Notes under the pieces: generated by a model
Databases searched by the model: none
What the model was told of the DNA's origin: nothing
Seen by the model: only the letters and a program-made list of their open reading frames with translations
Part shown: one piece after another, positions 23,601 through 33,160 of the stretch
Position numbering within the stretch: position 1 is the first letter of the stretch
How the letters are laid out: every line of letters begins with the position of its first letter
Program-made: the position numbers and the translations under genes
DNA from: Plantactinospora sp. KBS50
Lineage (GTDB): Bacteria > Actinomycetota > Actinomycetes > Mycobacteriales > Micromonosporaceae
NCBI RefSeq assembly: GCF_002285795.1
Contig: NZ_CP022961.1
Location: 992,001 to 1,056,000, forward strand
Reading direction: 5' to 3'
Length of the DNA: 64,000 bases

Positions 23601-24687
23601 AGCGCGGAGCGCCTTCGGGGAAGTGGCAGGCCGACGGGTGGGAGGTGGGTGCGGGTGCGCTGTCGGGGCGGCGCAGTTGCGGCGCCGGCAGCGGTACCGG
23701 GCGGGCCACCAGCGGCGGCTCCTCGGTGGCGCAGATGTCCTGCGCCTTCCAGCAGCGGGTGCGGAACCGGCAACCCGAGGGCGGGTCGGCCGGCGAGGGC
23801 ACGTCTCCGGTCAGCCGGATGACGTCCCGCTGCCCGCGAACCTCCGGGTCCGGCACCGGCACCGCCGACAGCAGCGCCTGGGTGTACGGGTGGGTCGGCC
23901 GCTCGTAGATCTCGTCCTCCGTGCCGATCTCCACCATCTTGCCCAGGTACATCACGCCGACCCGGTCGGAGATGTGCCGCACCACCGACAGGTCGTGCGC
24001 GATGAAGACGTACGACAGGCCGAACTCCTGCTGCAACTGTTCGAGCAGGTTCATCACCTGGGCCTGGATGGAGACGTCCAGCGCGCTCACCGGCTCGTCG
24101 CAGATGATCACCTCGGGACGCAGGGCCAGCGCCCGGGCGATGCCGATGCGCTGCCGCTGGCCGCCGGAGAACTGGTGCGGGTACCGGTTGACGTGTTCGG
24201 GGTTGAGCCCGACCACCTCCAGCAACTCCTGGACGCGGCGTCGCCGGTCGCCGCGTGGGGCGGCGTCCGGGTGGATCGCGAACGGCTCGCCGATGATGTC
24301 GCCGACCGTCATCCGCGGGTTCAGCGAGCTGTACGGGTCCTGCATGACCATCTGCACGTTGCGGCGCATCCGGCGCAGCCGGGCGCCCGAGGCCGCGAAG
24401 AGGTCCTCGCCGGCCAGGGTGGCCTGCCCGGCGGTCGGCGTCTCCAGCCGCATGAGCAGCCGGGCAAGGGTCGACTTGCCGCATCCCGACTCGCCGACGA
24501 TGCCCAGGGTCTCGCCGCGGCGGAGCTGGAAGCTCACCCCGTCGACGGCCTTGACCTGGCCGATGGTCTTCTTGAACAGCACCCCCCGGGTCACCGGGAA
24601 GTGCTTCACGACGTTGCGGACGTCGAGCACCACCTCGCCGCTCGGCGTACCGGCCGGGTGCCTGGCGGCCAGCTCAGCGACGGTCAT
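23599..24687 (-). CDS. Peptide ABC transporter ATPase, DppF/OppF type (second cluster)
   Basis: This 362-residue ATPase has Walker [10 protein letters not shown] (about 65-73), Q-loop [17 protein letters not shown], signature [14 protein letters not shown], Walker [13 protein letters not shown] and the C-terminal [12 protein letters not shown] motif. It is very close to the protein at 3212-4225, with a longer N-terminus (about 20 residues) and a C-terminal Pro-rich insertion. The ATG at 24687 has GGAGGTACG upstream and overlaps the preceding gene by 14 bases. It is the last gene of a five-gene - strand operon; the stop codon touches the palindromic repeat. Confidence 0.92.
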   Translation of the reverse strand: MTVAELAARHPAGTPSGEVVLDVRNVVKHFPVTRGVLFKKTIGQVKAVDGVSFQLRRGETLGIVGESGCGKSTLARLLMRLETPTAGQATLAGEDLFAASGARLRRMRRNVQMVMQDPYSSLNPRMTVGDIIGEPFAIHPDAAPRGDRRRRVQELLEVVGLNPEHVNRYPHQFSGGQRQRIGIARALALRPEVIICDEPVSALDVSIQAQVMNLLEQLQQEFGLSYVFIAHDLSVVRHISDRVGVMYLGKMVEIGTEDEIYERPTHPYTQALLSAVPVPDPEVRGQRDVIRLTGDVPSPADPPSGCRFRTRCWKAQDICATEEPPLVARPVPLPAPQLRRPDSAPAPTSHPSACHFPEGAPR

Positions 24688-25717
24688 CGCGTACCTCCTG
24701 AGCGAAGTGGCAGGCGCTGGTCCGGCCGTCGCCCAGGTCCAGGCTGGGCGGAACGACGTCCAGGCACTCCTGCCGGGCGTACGGGCATCGGGGATGGAAG
24801 GCGCAGCCGGCGGGGATCTGCATGAGGTTCGGCGGCAGCCCGGGGATGGTGGCCAGGCGCTGGCCGCGCCGGCTCAGCCGCGGTACCGACTCCAGCAACC
24901 CCTTCGTGTACGGGTGGGCGGGCCGGGCGTACAGCGAGTGCACGTCGGCGTGTTCGACGATGCGGCCGGCGTACATCACGGCGATCCGGTCGGCCACGTC
25001 GGCGACCACGCCGAGGTCGTGGGTGATCAGGATCATCGCCATGTTCAGGTCCCGGCGCAGTTCGGCGAGGAGGTCCATGATCTGCGCCTGGACCGTCACG
25101 TCCAGCGCCGTGGTGGGCTCGTCCGCGATCAGCACCCGCGGTTCCAGCGCGAGCGCCATGGCGATCATGACGCGCTGCCGCATGCCGCCGGAGAACTGGT
25201 GCGGGTAGTCGCCGGCCCGCTGCCGCGCGGCAGGGATCCGGACCAGGTCCATCAGCTCGACGGCCCGCTCCCGGGCCGCGCGGCGGGACATCCTCGCGCG
25301 CAGCCGCAGGGTCTCGGCGATCTGCCAGCCGACCGGGAAGACCGGGTTCAGCGCCGACAGCGCGTCCTGGAAGATCATCGCGATCTCCTCGCCCCGGACC
25401 TGCCGCCGCTGGTCGGCGCCGAGCGTGAGCAGGTCCCGGCCGCGGTACCGGATCTCGCCGGACGGGATCACCGCCGGCGGGGTGTCCAGCAGCCCCATGA
25501 TGGCCTGCGCGGTCACCGACTTGCCGGAGCCCGACTCGCCGAGCACGGCAAGCGTCTCGCCGGCGTCCAGGTGGTACGACACGCCGTTGATCACCTTGGC
25601 CACGCCGTCCCGGGTGTGGAACTCGACGTGCAGGTCCCGCACCTGGAGCAGGTGCTCGGCGCCGGCGCCGGTGGCCGGGGTGGGTCGCGGGGAGGTGGCG
25701 GTCGAGGTAGCAGTCAT
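24674..25717 (-). CDS. Peptide ABC transporter ATPase, DppD/OppD type (second cluster)
   Basis: This 347-residue ATPase has Walker A GESGSGKS (about 60-67), Q-loop [11 protein letters not shown], signature [14 protein letters not shown], Walker [15 protein letters not shown] and the C-terminal [14 protein letters not shown] motif. The stretch [20 protein letters not shown] matches the first cluster's ATPase with few changes. The Ser/Thr/Pro-rich N-terminus of 20 residues is variable. It starts 4 bases after the permease gene. Confidence 0.92.
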   Translation of the reverse strand: MTATSTATSPRPTPATGAGAEHLLQVRDLHVEFHTRDGVAKVINGVSYHLDAGETLAVLGESGSGKSVTAQAIMGLLDTPPAVIPSGEIRYRGRDLLTLGADQRRQVRGEEIAMIFQDALSALNPVFPVGWQIAETLRLRARMSRRAARERAVELMDLVRIPAARQRAGDYPHQFSGGMRQRVMIAMALALEPRVLIADEPTTALDVTVQAQIMDLLAELRRDLNMAMILITHDLGVVADVADRIAVMYAGRIVEHADVHSLYARPAHPYTKGLLESVPRLSRRGQRLATIPGLPPNLMQIPAGCAFHPRCPYARQECLDVVPPSLDLGDGRTSACHFAQEVRDDRR

Positions 25718-25721
25718 GGTG

Positions 25722-26720
25722 TCACCGCAGCTTCGGGTCGAAGGCGTCGCGGATCGCGTCGCCGAGCATGATGAACGCGAGCACCGTCAGCGCCAGGAAC
25801 GTCGAGGGGACGATCAGCGGCAGCGCGGCCTCGCGCATGTGCACCCGGCCGGTGTCGATGTCGATCCCCCAGGAGAGGGTGGGCGCCTTGAGCCCGATGC
25901 CCAGGAACGAGAGCGTGGCCTCGGCCGCGATGAAGGTGCCGAGCGCGATGGTCAGCACCACCACGGCCGGGGCGAGCGCGTTGGGCAGGATGTGCCGCCA
26001 CATGATCCGGCCGTTGCCGGCACCGAGCATCCGGGCCGCGGCCACGTAGTCCTGCTGCCGTGCCGTGATCACCGAGGACCGCACCACCCGGGCGGCGGTG
26101 GTCCAGCCGAGCACGGCCAGCACCAGGATCACCGCGAACAGCCGGGTGTCCGGGCTGTTCGAGCTGACCCGCTTGAGCAGCACGATCGCCGCCAGCAGCA
26201 GCGGAATGCCCAGGACGATGTCGATCACCCGGGACAGCGCGGCGTCGACCCAGCCGCCGAAGTAGCCGGCCAGCATGCCGACGACCACCGCGATGACCCC
26301 GGTGATCAGCGCCGACAGCGCACCGACCAGCAGCGAGGCCCGGGCGCCGTAGACGGACCGGGCGTACACGTCGCAGCCCTGGAAGTCGTACCCGAAGATG
26401 GCCCCGCCGGACGGCCCGGCATGCTGCCGGGACAGCGCGCAGTCCCGCGGGTCGTTGCCGGCGAACAGGCCCGGCACGGCCGCCATGGCGGTCACCAGCA
26501 GGACCAGGGTCAGCGAGATCCAGAAGACGGGGTTGCGGCGCAGGTCGCGCCAGGCGTGCCCGGCGAGGCTGCTGACCCTCGCGGCGCCGGGGACGCCGCC
26601 GGTGCCGCCGGTCGTGCCGGCACCGGTGGCGCCCGGGGCGCCGGTCGGGGCGCCGCCGGTCGCTCCGGCGCCGGGGGTCGCGCCGGCGGCTTCCACCGCG
26701 CCGGCGGGTTGGCTACTCAT
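25722..26720 (-). CDS. Peptide ABC transporter permease, DppC type (second cluster)
   Basis: This 332-residue permease has a Gly/Ala/Thr-rich N-terminal tail of about 50 residues before the first helix (VFWISLTLVLLVTAMAAVPG). DFQGCDVYARSVYGARAS and FIAAEATLSFLGIGLKAP are DppC hallmarks, and QQDYVAAARMLGAGNGR is the coupling loop. It ends FDPKLR. Its first 8 bases overlap the upstream permease (ATGAGTAG), mirroring the ATGAGTGA overlap of the first cluster. Two Cys residues around DPRDCALSRQ and FQGCDVY may form an extracytoplasmic disulfide absent from the first cluster. Confidence 0.92.
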   Translation of the reverse strand: MSSQPAGAVEAAGATPGAGATGGAPTGAPGATGAGTTGGTGGVPGAARVSSLAGHAWRDLRRNPVFWISLTLVLLVTAMAAVPGLFAGNDPRDCALSRQHAGPSGGAIFGYDFQGCDVYARSVYGARASLLVGALSALITGVIAVVVGMLAGYFGGWVDAALSRVIDIVLGIPLLLAAIVLLKRVSSNSPDTRLFAVILVLAVLGWTTAARVVRSSVITARQQDYVAAARMLGAGNGRIMWRHILPNALAPAVVVLTIALGTFIAAEATLSFLGIGLKAPTLSWGIDIDTGRVHMREAALPLIVPSTFLALTVLAFIMLGDAIRDAFDPKLR

Positions 26721-27651
26721 AGCGGATCCTCGGATCGAGTACGGCGTACAGGACGTCCACCACCAGGTTGGACACGAGGTAGACCAGGACCAGGACGCTG
26801 ACGATGCCCACCACCAGCGGGCCGTCCTCGGTCTTGATGGCGCGGAACAGGTTGAAGCCCACGCCCGGGATGTTGAACACGCCCTCGGTGATGATCGCGC
26901 CGCTCATCAGGTTGCCCAGTTCGACGCCGAGGAACGTGACGACCGGGATCAGGGAGTTGCGCAGCACGTGCACGCTCACCACCCGGCTGCGGCGCAGACC
27001 CTTGCTGGTGGCCGTCCGGACGTAGTCGGCGCGCAGGTTCTCCGCCACCGAGGTACGGGTCAGCCGCAGCGCGGTGGCCAGCGAGAGCGAGCCGAGCACG
27101 ATGCCGGGCAGCAGCAGCGCGTACAGGCTGGGCGACGCCCCCGCGGTGGGCGGGAAGAGCTGCCACTTCACCCCGAGGAAGTACTGCGCCAGCGGCGCCA
27201 GCACGATGGTCGGGATGCCGAGGACCAGCAGGGTCAGGACCAGCGTCGCGTTGTCGAAGATGCTCGCCCGGCGGATGCCGGCGACCACCCCGGCGGTGAC
27301 GCCGAACAGGATCGCCACGGCGAGCGCGATGAGCGCCAGCCGGACGGTCACCGGCCATGCCTGGGCCAGGATGTCGGCGATCCGGCGGCCGGTCAGCGAC
27401 TCACCCAGGTCGCCGCGGAGCAGGTTGCCCACGTAGTCGGCGTACCTGTAGAAGAAGCCGCCGATGCCGGTGGCGTCGAGGTGGTACTTCTCGGTCAGGT
27501 ACGCCCGCTGGGCGGCCGTGACCGGCCGTTCCCCGGCGAGGGCCTGGATCGGGTCGCCCTGGCCGGCGAACATCAGCGCGTAGACGATCAGCGTGGTCCC
27601 GAAGAACGCGAGGACCATCTGGAGAAGGCGTCGCACGATGTAGCGGAACAT
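26713..27651 (-). CDS. Peptide ABC transporter permease, DppB type (second cluster)
   Basis: This 312-residue permease begins MFRYIVRRLLQMVLAFFGTT, the DppB N-terminus, and contains RTSVAENLRADYVRTATSKG as the coupling loop and MSGAIITEGVFNIPGVG. It ends DPRIRYE as in the first cluster. The ATG at 27651 is preceded by GAGAGAGACAG; a longer frame upstream is a Pro/Arg-rich shadow. The 165-base gap to the binding-protein gene is GC-rich with no clear terminator, so the five genes are probably one operon with reduced read-through. Confidence 0.92.
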   Translation of the reverse strand: MFRYIVRRLLQMVLAFFGTTLIVYALMFAGQGDPIQALAGERPVTAAQRAYLTEKYHLDATGIGGFFYRYADYVGNLLRGDLGESLTGRRIADILAQAWPVTVRLALIALAVAILFGVTAGVVAGIRRASIFDNATLVLTLLVLGIPTIVLAPLAQYFLGVKWQLFPPTAGASPSLYALLLPGIVLGSLSLATALRLTRTSVAENLRADYVRTATSKGLRRSRVVSVHVLRNSLIPVVTFLGVELGNLMSGAIITEGVFNIPGVGFNLFRAIKTEDGPLVVGIVSVLVLVYLVSNLVVDVLYAVLDPRIRYE

Positions 27652-27816
27652 GCTGTCGCTGTCTCTCTCGTGCCCGGAATGTCGGGGGCGGGGCTGGCGG
27701 CGTACCCGGGACGGGTGCCGGACCCCGGCGGTGGGTGCCGGCCCGGGCGGCGCTGCCCGGGCCGGCACCCTGGTCGTTCCCCGCCGGTCGAGCCGGTGGC
27801 GGGGAAACGTCTCAGG

Positions 27817-29445
27817 TCAGGCGGTCTCGATCTCCAGCAGGTTGACCCGGGAGAACAGGTCCACCTCGACGTTCTTGACCTTGGTCGAGTGGCCGTAGGT
27901 GTTCTGCCCGAACCGCAGCGGGATCACCGGCAGGTCCTTGGCCAGGATGTCCTCGGCCTGCTGGTACTTCTTGATCGCCTCTTCCTCGGTCGGCGCGGCC
28001 GCGCCCTCCTTGACCAGCCTGTCGAACTCCTCGTTGCTGTAGCCGTAGTAGTTCGACGAGCCGTTGGTGCTGTACAGCGGGCCGAGGTAGTCCTCCATCG
28101 ACGGGTAGTCCATCACCCAGCCCAGCCGGAACAGGCCCACCGGATCCTTCTTCTCGACCTTGGTGAGCAGGTCGGCGAACTTCGGCTCGGCGGTACCCAC
28201 GCACTCCACGCCCAGGTTGGCCTTGAGCTGGTTGCAGGTGGCGTCGACCCAGTCCTTGTGGCCGCCGTCCCCGTTGTACGAGATCGTGATCTTGGATGGG
28301 CCGCCGGCCGCCGTGTAGAGCTGCTTCGCCTTGTCCGGGTCGAACGTGGCGGCGTCGCCGGCGGTGTTGGCGCGGTAGCCGGGCACGACCGGGGAGACGA
28401 ACGAGCGGGCCGACTCCTGGGAGCCCTTGAAGATCGACGTGGTGATCTCGTCCCGGTCGATCGCCATCGAGATGGCGCGCCGCACGTCCGGGTTGCTGAA
28501 CTCCTTCTGGAACGTGGGGAACGCCAGGAACTGGAACGACGACATCGGGCTGGTCTGGAACCGGCTGCCGAGGTCGGTCGGCGCGGTGCTCAGGTTCTCG
28601 GTGGGCACCATGGGGATCACGTCCAGGTTGTCCGCCAGCACGTCCGAGTACGCGGCGGTGAGCTGCTGGTAGATCCGGAACTCGACGCCGTCGACCTTCG
28701 GCTGCTGGCCGGGGAAGGCGTCGTACCTCTCCACCTCGACCCTGGCGTCGTGCTGCCAGGTGCCCTTCATCTTGAACGGGCCCTGGCCGATCGGCGCGCT
28801 CTCGTAGTCCGGGTCGAGCACGCCGGGCTCCGAGAACGCCGCCTGCGGCATCGGGTAGAAGGCGGTGTAGCCGAGCATGGTCCGGAAGTCGGTGTACGGC
28901 TGCGACAGCGTCACCGTGAAGGTGAGGTCGTCGACCTTCTTCAGGCCGGACAGCGTCTTGGCCGTCGGCTCCGGCGCCTGCTGCGGGCCGTCACCGTCCG
29001 GGTCCTGCGACTGCATGTCGTCGTAGCCGGCGATCTTCTCGAAGAAGTAGCTGTTGCCCTGGCCGTTGGGGCCGTACGCCCCGTAGTTCCAGGCGTTGAT
29101 GTAGTCGTCCGAGGTGACCTTCTCGCCGTTGTGGAAGGTGTAGCCGGACTTGAGCCTGATCGTCCAGACCGTGTTGTCCGTGCTGGTCACCGACTCCGCG
29201 GCGACCTCGTACGGCTTGTTCTGGGCGTCGTAGTCGACAAGCGGACTGAACAGCGCGGCCAGCACCTGCGAACCGGACGTCTCGCTGGTGTTGGTCGGCA
29301 CGAGGTGCTGCGGCTCGGCGATCTCGATGCTCACCGTGTCGTTCGCGTCGTTCGTGCCGGAACCGCCGCCGGTGCCGCAGGCCGCCAGCCCCAGCGTGGC
29401 GGCGAGCGGGAGCGCGGCCCAGGCGGCGAGCCTGCGAACCTGCAT
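27817..29445 (-). CDS. Peptide ABC transporter solute-binding lipoprotein (family 5)
   Basis: This is a 542-residue extracytoplasmic receptor. A signal peptide ends in the lipobox LAAC with the lipidated Cys23, followed by a flexible Gly/Ser/Thr/Asn stretch. The mature part matches SBP_bac_5: EPQHLVPTNTSET near the start, TVWTIRLKSGYTFHNGEKVT, then DVRRAISMAIDRDEI, and YPSMEDYLGPLYST near the end. The ATG at 29445 has GAGGAGG upstream. It is the first gene of the second peptide operon and defines its specificity, which cannot be read from sequence. The first cluster's equivalent is cut by the window edge. Confidence 0.92.
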   Translation of the reverse strand: MQVRRLAAWAALPLAATLGLAACGTGGGSGTNDANDTVSIEIAEPQHLVPTNTSETSGSQVLAALFSPLVDYDAQNKPYEVAAESVTSTDNTVWTIRLKSGYTFHNGEKVTSDDYINAWNYGAYGPNGQGNSYFFEKIAGYDDMQSQDPDGDGPQQAPEPTAKTLSGLKKVDDLTFTVTLSQPYTDFRTMLGYTAFYPMPQAAFSEPGVLDPDYESAPIGQGPFKMKGTWQHDARVEVERYDAFPGQQPKVDGVEFRIYQQLTAAYSDVLADNLDVIPMVPTENLSTAPTDLGSRFQTSPMSSFQFLAFPTFQKEFSNPDVRRAISMAIDRDEITTSIFKGSQESARSFVSPVVPGYRANTAGDAATFDPDKAKQLYTAAGGPSKITISYNGDGGHKDWVDATCNQLKANLGVECVGTAEPKFADLLTKVEKKDPVGLFRLGWVMDYPSMEDYLGPLYSTNGSSNYYGYSNEEFDRLVKEGAAAPTEEEAIKKYQQAEDILAKDLPVIPLRFGQNTYGHSTKVKNVEVDLFSRVNLLEIETA

Positions 29446-29701
29446 GGGGAATCCTCCTCATTCTCCGGACATCACGCAGGAACCCGCCATGGTTACGCTG
29501 CGCGATGCTGGGCAAAGGTAGGTCTTCCGGGCGCACTCGACAAATGCCACCGGCGGCGGCCGGTACCGAATGGGGTCGATGCCGGGTTTTCGGGCACGCG
29601 GAGTGAGGAAGCACACCGCCCGGGTGATCGCGATCGGCCGGAGTGCCGATCTGCCAGGGTGCGCGGGCTCCTCCCCGGTGCGAACGTGAGAGCATCGGCG
29701 T

Positions 29702-30562
29702 GTGACGGCGACCGTTCTGGATGGCAAGGCGACCGCGGCCGAGATCAAGGATGAACTGCGCATTCGGGTCAAGGCGTTGGCCGAGCGCGGGATCACCCCG
29801 GGCCTCGGCACCGTGCTGGTGGGTGACGACCCGGGCTCACAGGCGTACGTCAACGGCAAGCACCGGGACTGCGCCGAGGTGGGCATCGCGTCCATCCGCC
29901 GCGAGCTGCCCGCCGACGCCACGCAACAGCAGGTCGAGGCCGTGGTGGCGGAGCTGAACGCCGACCCGGCCTGCCACGGCTACATCGTGCAACTGCCGCT
30001 GCCGCCGCAGATCGACACCCAGCGGATCCTGGAACTCATCGACCCCGACAAGGACGCCGACGGCCTGCACCCGGTCAACCTCGGCCGGTTGGTGCTCGGC
30101 TACCCCGGACCGCTGCCGTGCACCCCGCGGGGCATCGTTGACCTGCTGCGCCGGCACGACGTGCCGCTGCGCGGCGCCGAGGTGGCGGTCGTCGGCCGGG
30201 GCAACACGGTGGGCCGGCCGATGGGCCTGCTGCTGACCCGGCGCAGCGAGAACGCCACCGTCACCCTCTGCCACACCGGCACCCTGGACCTCGCCGGGCA
30301 CACCCGGGCCGCGGACATCGTGATCGTGGCCGCCGGGGTGCCGGGGCTGCTCACCACCGACATGGTGCGCCCCGGCGCCGTCGTGGTGGACGTGGGCATC
30401 ACCCGGGTGATCGGCGCCGACGGCAAGGGCCGGTACACCGGCGACGTCGAGCCGGAGGTGGCCGACGTGGCCGGCGCGATCGTGCCGATGCCCGGCGGCG
30501 TCGGCCCGATGACCCGGGCCATGCTGCTGACCAACGTGGTGGAGCGCGCCGAACGCGGCTGA
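29702..30562 (+). CDS. folD: Bifunctional methylene-THF dehydrogenase / methenyl-THF cyclohydrolase
   Basis: This 286-residue enzyme makes 10-formyl-THF for purine synthesis. It has [14 protein letters not shown] with the catalytic Lys, the folate-site QLPLPPQID and the signature DADGLHPVN. The NADP-binding [10 protein letters not shown] replaces the more usual GRSxIVGxP. It ends [14 protein letters not shown]. The GTG at 29702 follows a 256-base gap shared with the divergent peptide operon. The gene stands next to mdh but with a 128-base gap, so it is probably its own transcript. Confidence 0.93.
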   Translation: MTATVLDGKATAAEIKDELRIRVKALAERGITPGLGTVLVGDDPGSQAYVNGKHRDCAEVGIASIRRELPADATQQQVEAVVAELNADPACHGYIVQLPLPPQIDTQRILELIDPDKDADGLHPVNLGRLVLGYPGPLPCTPRGIVDLLRRHDVPLRGAEVAVVGRGNTVGRPMGLLLTRRSENATVTLCHTGTLDLAGHTRAADIVIVAAGVPGLLTTDMVRPGAVVVDVGITRVIGADGKGRYTGDVEPEVADVAGAIVPMPGGVGPMTRAMLLTNVVERAERG

Positions 30563-30643
30563 GCGCGGCGGGGCCCCGGCCGGCGGGCCGCTCGGTGATC
30601 TGCTGAACCGGCGGCGCCCCTGCCGGGTGGGGTGACACCATGG

Positions 30644-30676
30644 CTGATACGGTCCGGAAAAACCGTTGTGTATCAG
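30644..30676. promoter_or_regulatory. Inverted repeat CTGATAC...GTATCAG upstream of mdh
   Basis: CTGATAC (30644-30650) and GTATCAG (30670-30676) are perfect inverted repeats 15 bases before the mdh start, with GGT/ACC pairs inside. The AT content is high for this genome. It may be an operator or a leader hairpin. Confidence 0.35.
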
Positions 30677-30690
30677 AGAGTGGGACGACC

Positions 30691-31641
30691 ATGGGCAAAA
30701 AGGTCACCGTCGTCGGCGCCGGCTTCTACGGGTCGACGACGGCGCAGCGCCTCGCCGAATACAACGTCTTCGACACCGTGGTGATCACCGACATCATCGA
30801 CGGCAAGCCCGAGGGTCTGGCGCTGGACATCAACCAGTCGCGGCCGATCGAGGGCTTCGAGACCAAGGTCGTGGGCCAGACCACCGGGAAGAACGGCGAG
30901 GGGTACGAGGCCATCGAGGGCTCGGACGTCGTCGTGATCACCGCGGGGCTGCCGCGGAAGCCCGGCATGAGCCGGATGGACCTGCTGGAGACCAACGCCA
31001 AGATCGTCCGGCAGGTCGCCGAGCAGGTCGCCAAGTACGCCCCGAACGCCGTGGTGATCGTGGTCTCCAACCCGCTGGACGAGATGACCGCCGTCGCCCA
31101 GTTGGCCACCCAGTTCCCGCGCAACCGCGTGATGGGCCAGGCCGGCATGCTGGACACCGCCCGGTTCACCAACTTCGTGGCCGAGGCGCTGGAGGTGCCG
31201 GTGGGCTCGGTGCGGACCCTGACGCTGGGCTCGCACGGCGACACGATGGTGCCGGTCCCGTCGCTGAGCACCGTGAACGGCAAGCCGCTGCGGGAGGTCA
31301 TGCCCGCCGAGCAGATCGAGGACCTGGTGGTCCGTACCCGCAACGGCGGCGCCGAGGTGGTGGCGCTGCTCAAGACCGGTTCGGCCTACTACGCCCCGTC
31401 GGCGGCGGCGGCCCGGATGGCCCGCGCGGTCGCCGAGGACTCCGGCACGGTGCTGCCGGTCTGCGCCTGGGTGGACGGCGAGTACGGCATCTCCGGCGTC
31501 TACCTGGGGGTCGAGGCCGAGGTCGGTGCCGAGGGCATCCGCCGGGTGGTGGAGACCGACCTGGACGCCGACGAGCTGGCCAGCCTGAAGGCCGCCGCCG
31601 AGGCGGTCCGGGCCAAGCAGGCCGACGTCGCGAACATGTAG
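30691..31641 (+). CDS. mdh: Malate dehydrogenase, LDH-like type
   Basis: This 316-residue NAD-dependent TCA-cycle enzyme has the Rossmann GAGFYGSTTA, then ITDIIDG with the NAD-selective Asp, and the mobile loop LPRKPGMSRMDLL with substrate-binding Arg residues. SNPLDEMTAVA and GQAGMLDTARF follow, and the catalytic His is in LGSHGDTMVP. The Arg in LPRKPG marks it as a malate rather than a lactate enzyme. The ATG at 30691 has only weak GGGA upstream. A perfect palindrome terminates it; icd follows. Confidence 0.93.
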   Translation: MGKKVTVVGAGFYGSTTAQRLAEYNVFDTVVITDIIDGKPEGLALDINQSRPIEGFETKVVGQTTGKNGEGYEAIEGSDVVVITAGLPRKPGMSRMDLLETNAKIVRQVAEQVAKYAPNAVVIVVSNPLDEMTAVAQLATQFPRNRVMGQAGMLDTARFTNFVAEALEVPVGSVRTLTLGSHGDTMVPVPSLSTVNGKPLREVMPAEQIEDLVVRTRNGGAEVVALLKTGSAYYAPSAAAARMARAVAEDSGTVLPVCAWVDGEYGISGVYLGVEAEVGAEGIRRVVETDLDADELASLKAAAEAVRAKQADVANM

Positions 31642-31662
31642 CTTCCCCGCTCACCGAGCAGT

Positions 31663-31700
31663 GCCGAGCGCCCCGCGGGTCGACCCGCGGGGCGCTCGGC
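31663..31700 (+). terminator. Terminator of mdh
   Basis: A perfect 38-base palindrome (arms 31663-31681 and 31682-31700) begins 22 bases after the mdh stop. Confidence 0.8.
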
Positions 31701-31777
31701 GTGGATCGGGCGCCCCCGGGTGGAGTGGACGGTGCCGGGCGGGGTAACTGGCCGGCCGACCGCCGGCACCGCCACAT

Positions 31778-31795
31778 GCAGTACGCTCGTACTGC
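31778..31795. promoter_or_regulatory. Palindrome GCAGTACG-CT-CGTACTGC upstream of icd
   Basis: This 8-bp perfect inverted repeat with a 2-base spacer lies 33 bases before the icd start. The size and symmetry fit a dimeric repressor operator. The regulator is unknown. Confidence 0.4.
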
Positions 31796-31828
31796 TTGCA
31801 TGAGTCCCCCGAGAGGAGCGCCCGGCCG

Positions 31829-33046
31829 ATGGCGAAGATCAAGGTAACCAACCCGGTCGTAGAGCTCGACGGCGACGAGATGACCCGGATCATCTGGAAG
31901 CAGATCCGGGAGCAGTTGATCCTGCCCTACCTCGACGTCGACCTGCACTACTACGACCTGTCGATCCAGCACCGCGACGCCACCGACGACCAGGTGACCG
32001 TCGACGCGGCGAACGCCATCAAGCAGCACGGCGTGGGCGTGAAGTGCGCGACGATCACCCCGGACGAGGCCCGGGTCGAGGAGTTCGGCCTCAAGAAGAT
32101 GTGGCGTTCGCCCAACGGCACGATCCGGAACATCCTCGGCGGCGTCGTCTTCCGCGAGCCGATCATCATGTCGAACGTGCCCCGCCTGGTACCCGGCTGG
32201 ACCAAGCCGATCATCATCGGCCGGCACGCGCACGGCGACCAGTACCGGGCCAGCGACTTCGTCGTCCCCGGCCCCGGCACGGTGACGATCACCTACACCC
32301 CGGCCGACGGCGGCGAGCCGATCGAGATGGAGGTCGCCAAGTTCCCCGGCGGCGGCGTCGCGATGGGCATGTACAACTACGACGACAGCATCCGGGACTT
32401 CGCCCGGGCCAGCCTGCGGTACGGCCTGGACCGCGGCTACCCGGTCTACCTGTCCACCAAGAACACCATCCTCAAGGCGTACGACGGCCGGTTCAAGGAC
32501 ATCTTCGCCGAGGTGTACGAGAACGAGTTCAAGGCCGAGTTCGACGCGGCCGGCATCAGCTACGAGCACCGGCTGATCGACGACATGGTGGCCGCCGCGC
32601 TCAAGTGGGAGGGCGGCTTCGTCTGGGCCTGCAAGAACTACGACGGTGACGTGCAGTCCGACACCGTCGCGCAGGGCTTCGGCTCGCTCGGCCTGATGAC
32701 CTCGGTGCTGATGACCCCGGACGGCCGGACGGTCGAGGCCGAGGCCGCGCACGGCACCGTCACCCGGCACTACCGGCAGTGGCAGAAGGGCGAGAAGACC
32801 TCGACCAACCCGATCGCGTCCATCTACGCCTGGACCCGGGGGCTGGCCCACCGCGGCAAGCTGGACGGCACCCCGGCGGTGTCCGAGTTCGCGGACACCC
32901 TGGAACAGGTCATCGTGGACACCGTCGAGGGCGGCCAGATGACCAAGGACCTGGCGCTGCTGATCTCCCGCGACGCACCGTGGCTGACCAGCGACGAGTT
33001 CATGGCCGCCCTGGACGGGAACCTGGCCGAGCGGCTCAACGGCTGA
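31829..33046 (+). CDS. icd: NADP-dependent isocitrate dehydrogenase, homodimeric eukaryote-like type
   Basis: This 405-residue TCA-cycle enzyme produces NADPH and 2-oxoglutarate. The sequence follows the type II IDH1/2-like pattern: [19 protein letters not shown], then [13 protein letters not shown] for isocitrate binding. [20 protein letters not shown] contains the key Lys/Tyr region, and [16 protein letters not shown] and [10 protein letters not shown] (NADP binding) follow. The ATG at 31829 has GAGGAG nine bases upstream. A palindromic operator-like site precedes it and a hairpin lies at 33186-33213. Confidence 0.94.
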   Translation: MAKIKVTNPVVELDGDEMTRIIWKQIREQLILPYLDVDLHYYDLSIQHRDATDDQVTVDAANAIKQHGVGVKCATITPDEARVEEFGLKKMWRSPNGTIRNILGGVVFREPIIMSNVPRLVPGWTKPIIIGRHAHGDQYRASDFVVPGPGTVTITYTPADGGEPIEMEVAKFPGGGVAMGMYNYDDSIRDFARASLRYGLDRGYPVYLSTKNTILKAYDGRFKDIFAEVYENEFKAEFDAAGISYEHRLIDDMVAAALKWEGGFVWACKNYDGDVQSDTVAQGFGSLGLMTSVLMTPDGRTVEAEAAHGTVTRHYRQWQKGEKTSTNPIASIYAWTRGLAHRGKLDGTPAVSEFADTLEQVIVDTVEGGQMTKDLALLISRDAPWLTSDEFMAALDGNLAERLNG

Positions 33047-33160
33047 CCGCGGACGGGGTCGGGGCGGTACCGGTAGCCCGCCGCCACGGCGGTCCGGTCG
33101 CACCCGGCGCCGTCACCAGGCAGCGACCCTCGTCGTTGTACCGGGTGGACGTGATGCCAG

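Noticed and set aside
33047-33160. A small gene after icd
   Set aside because: The short frames there are Pro/Arg-rich shadows without a ribosome site.
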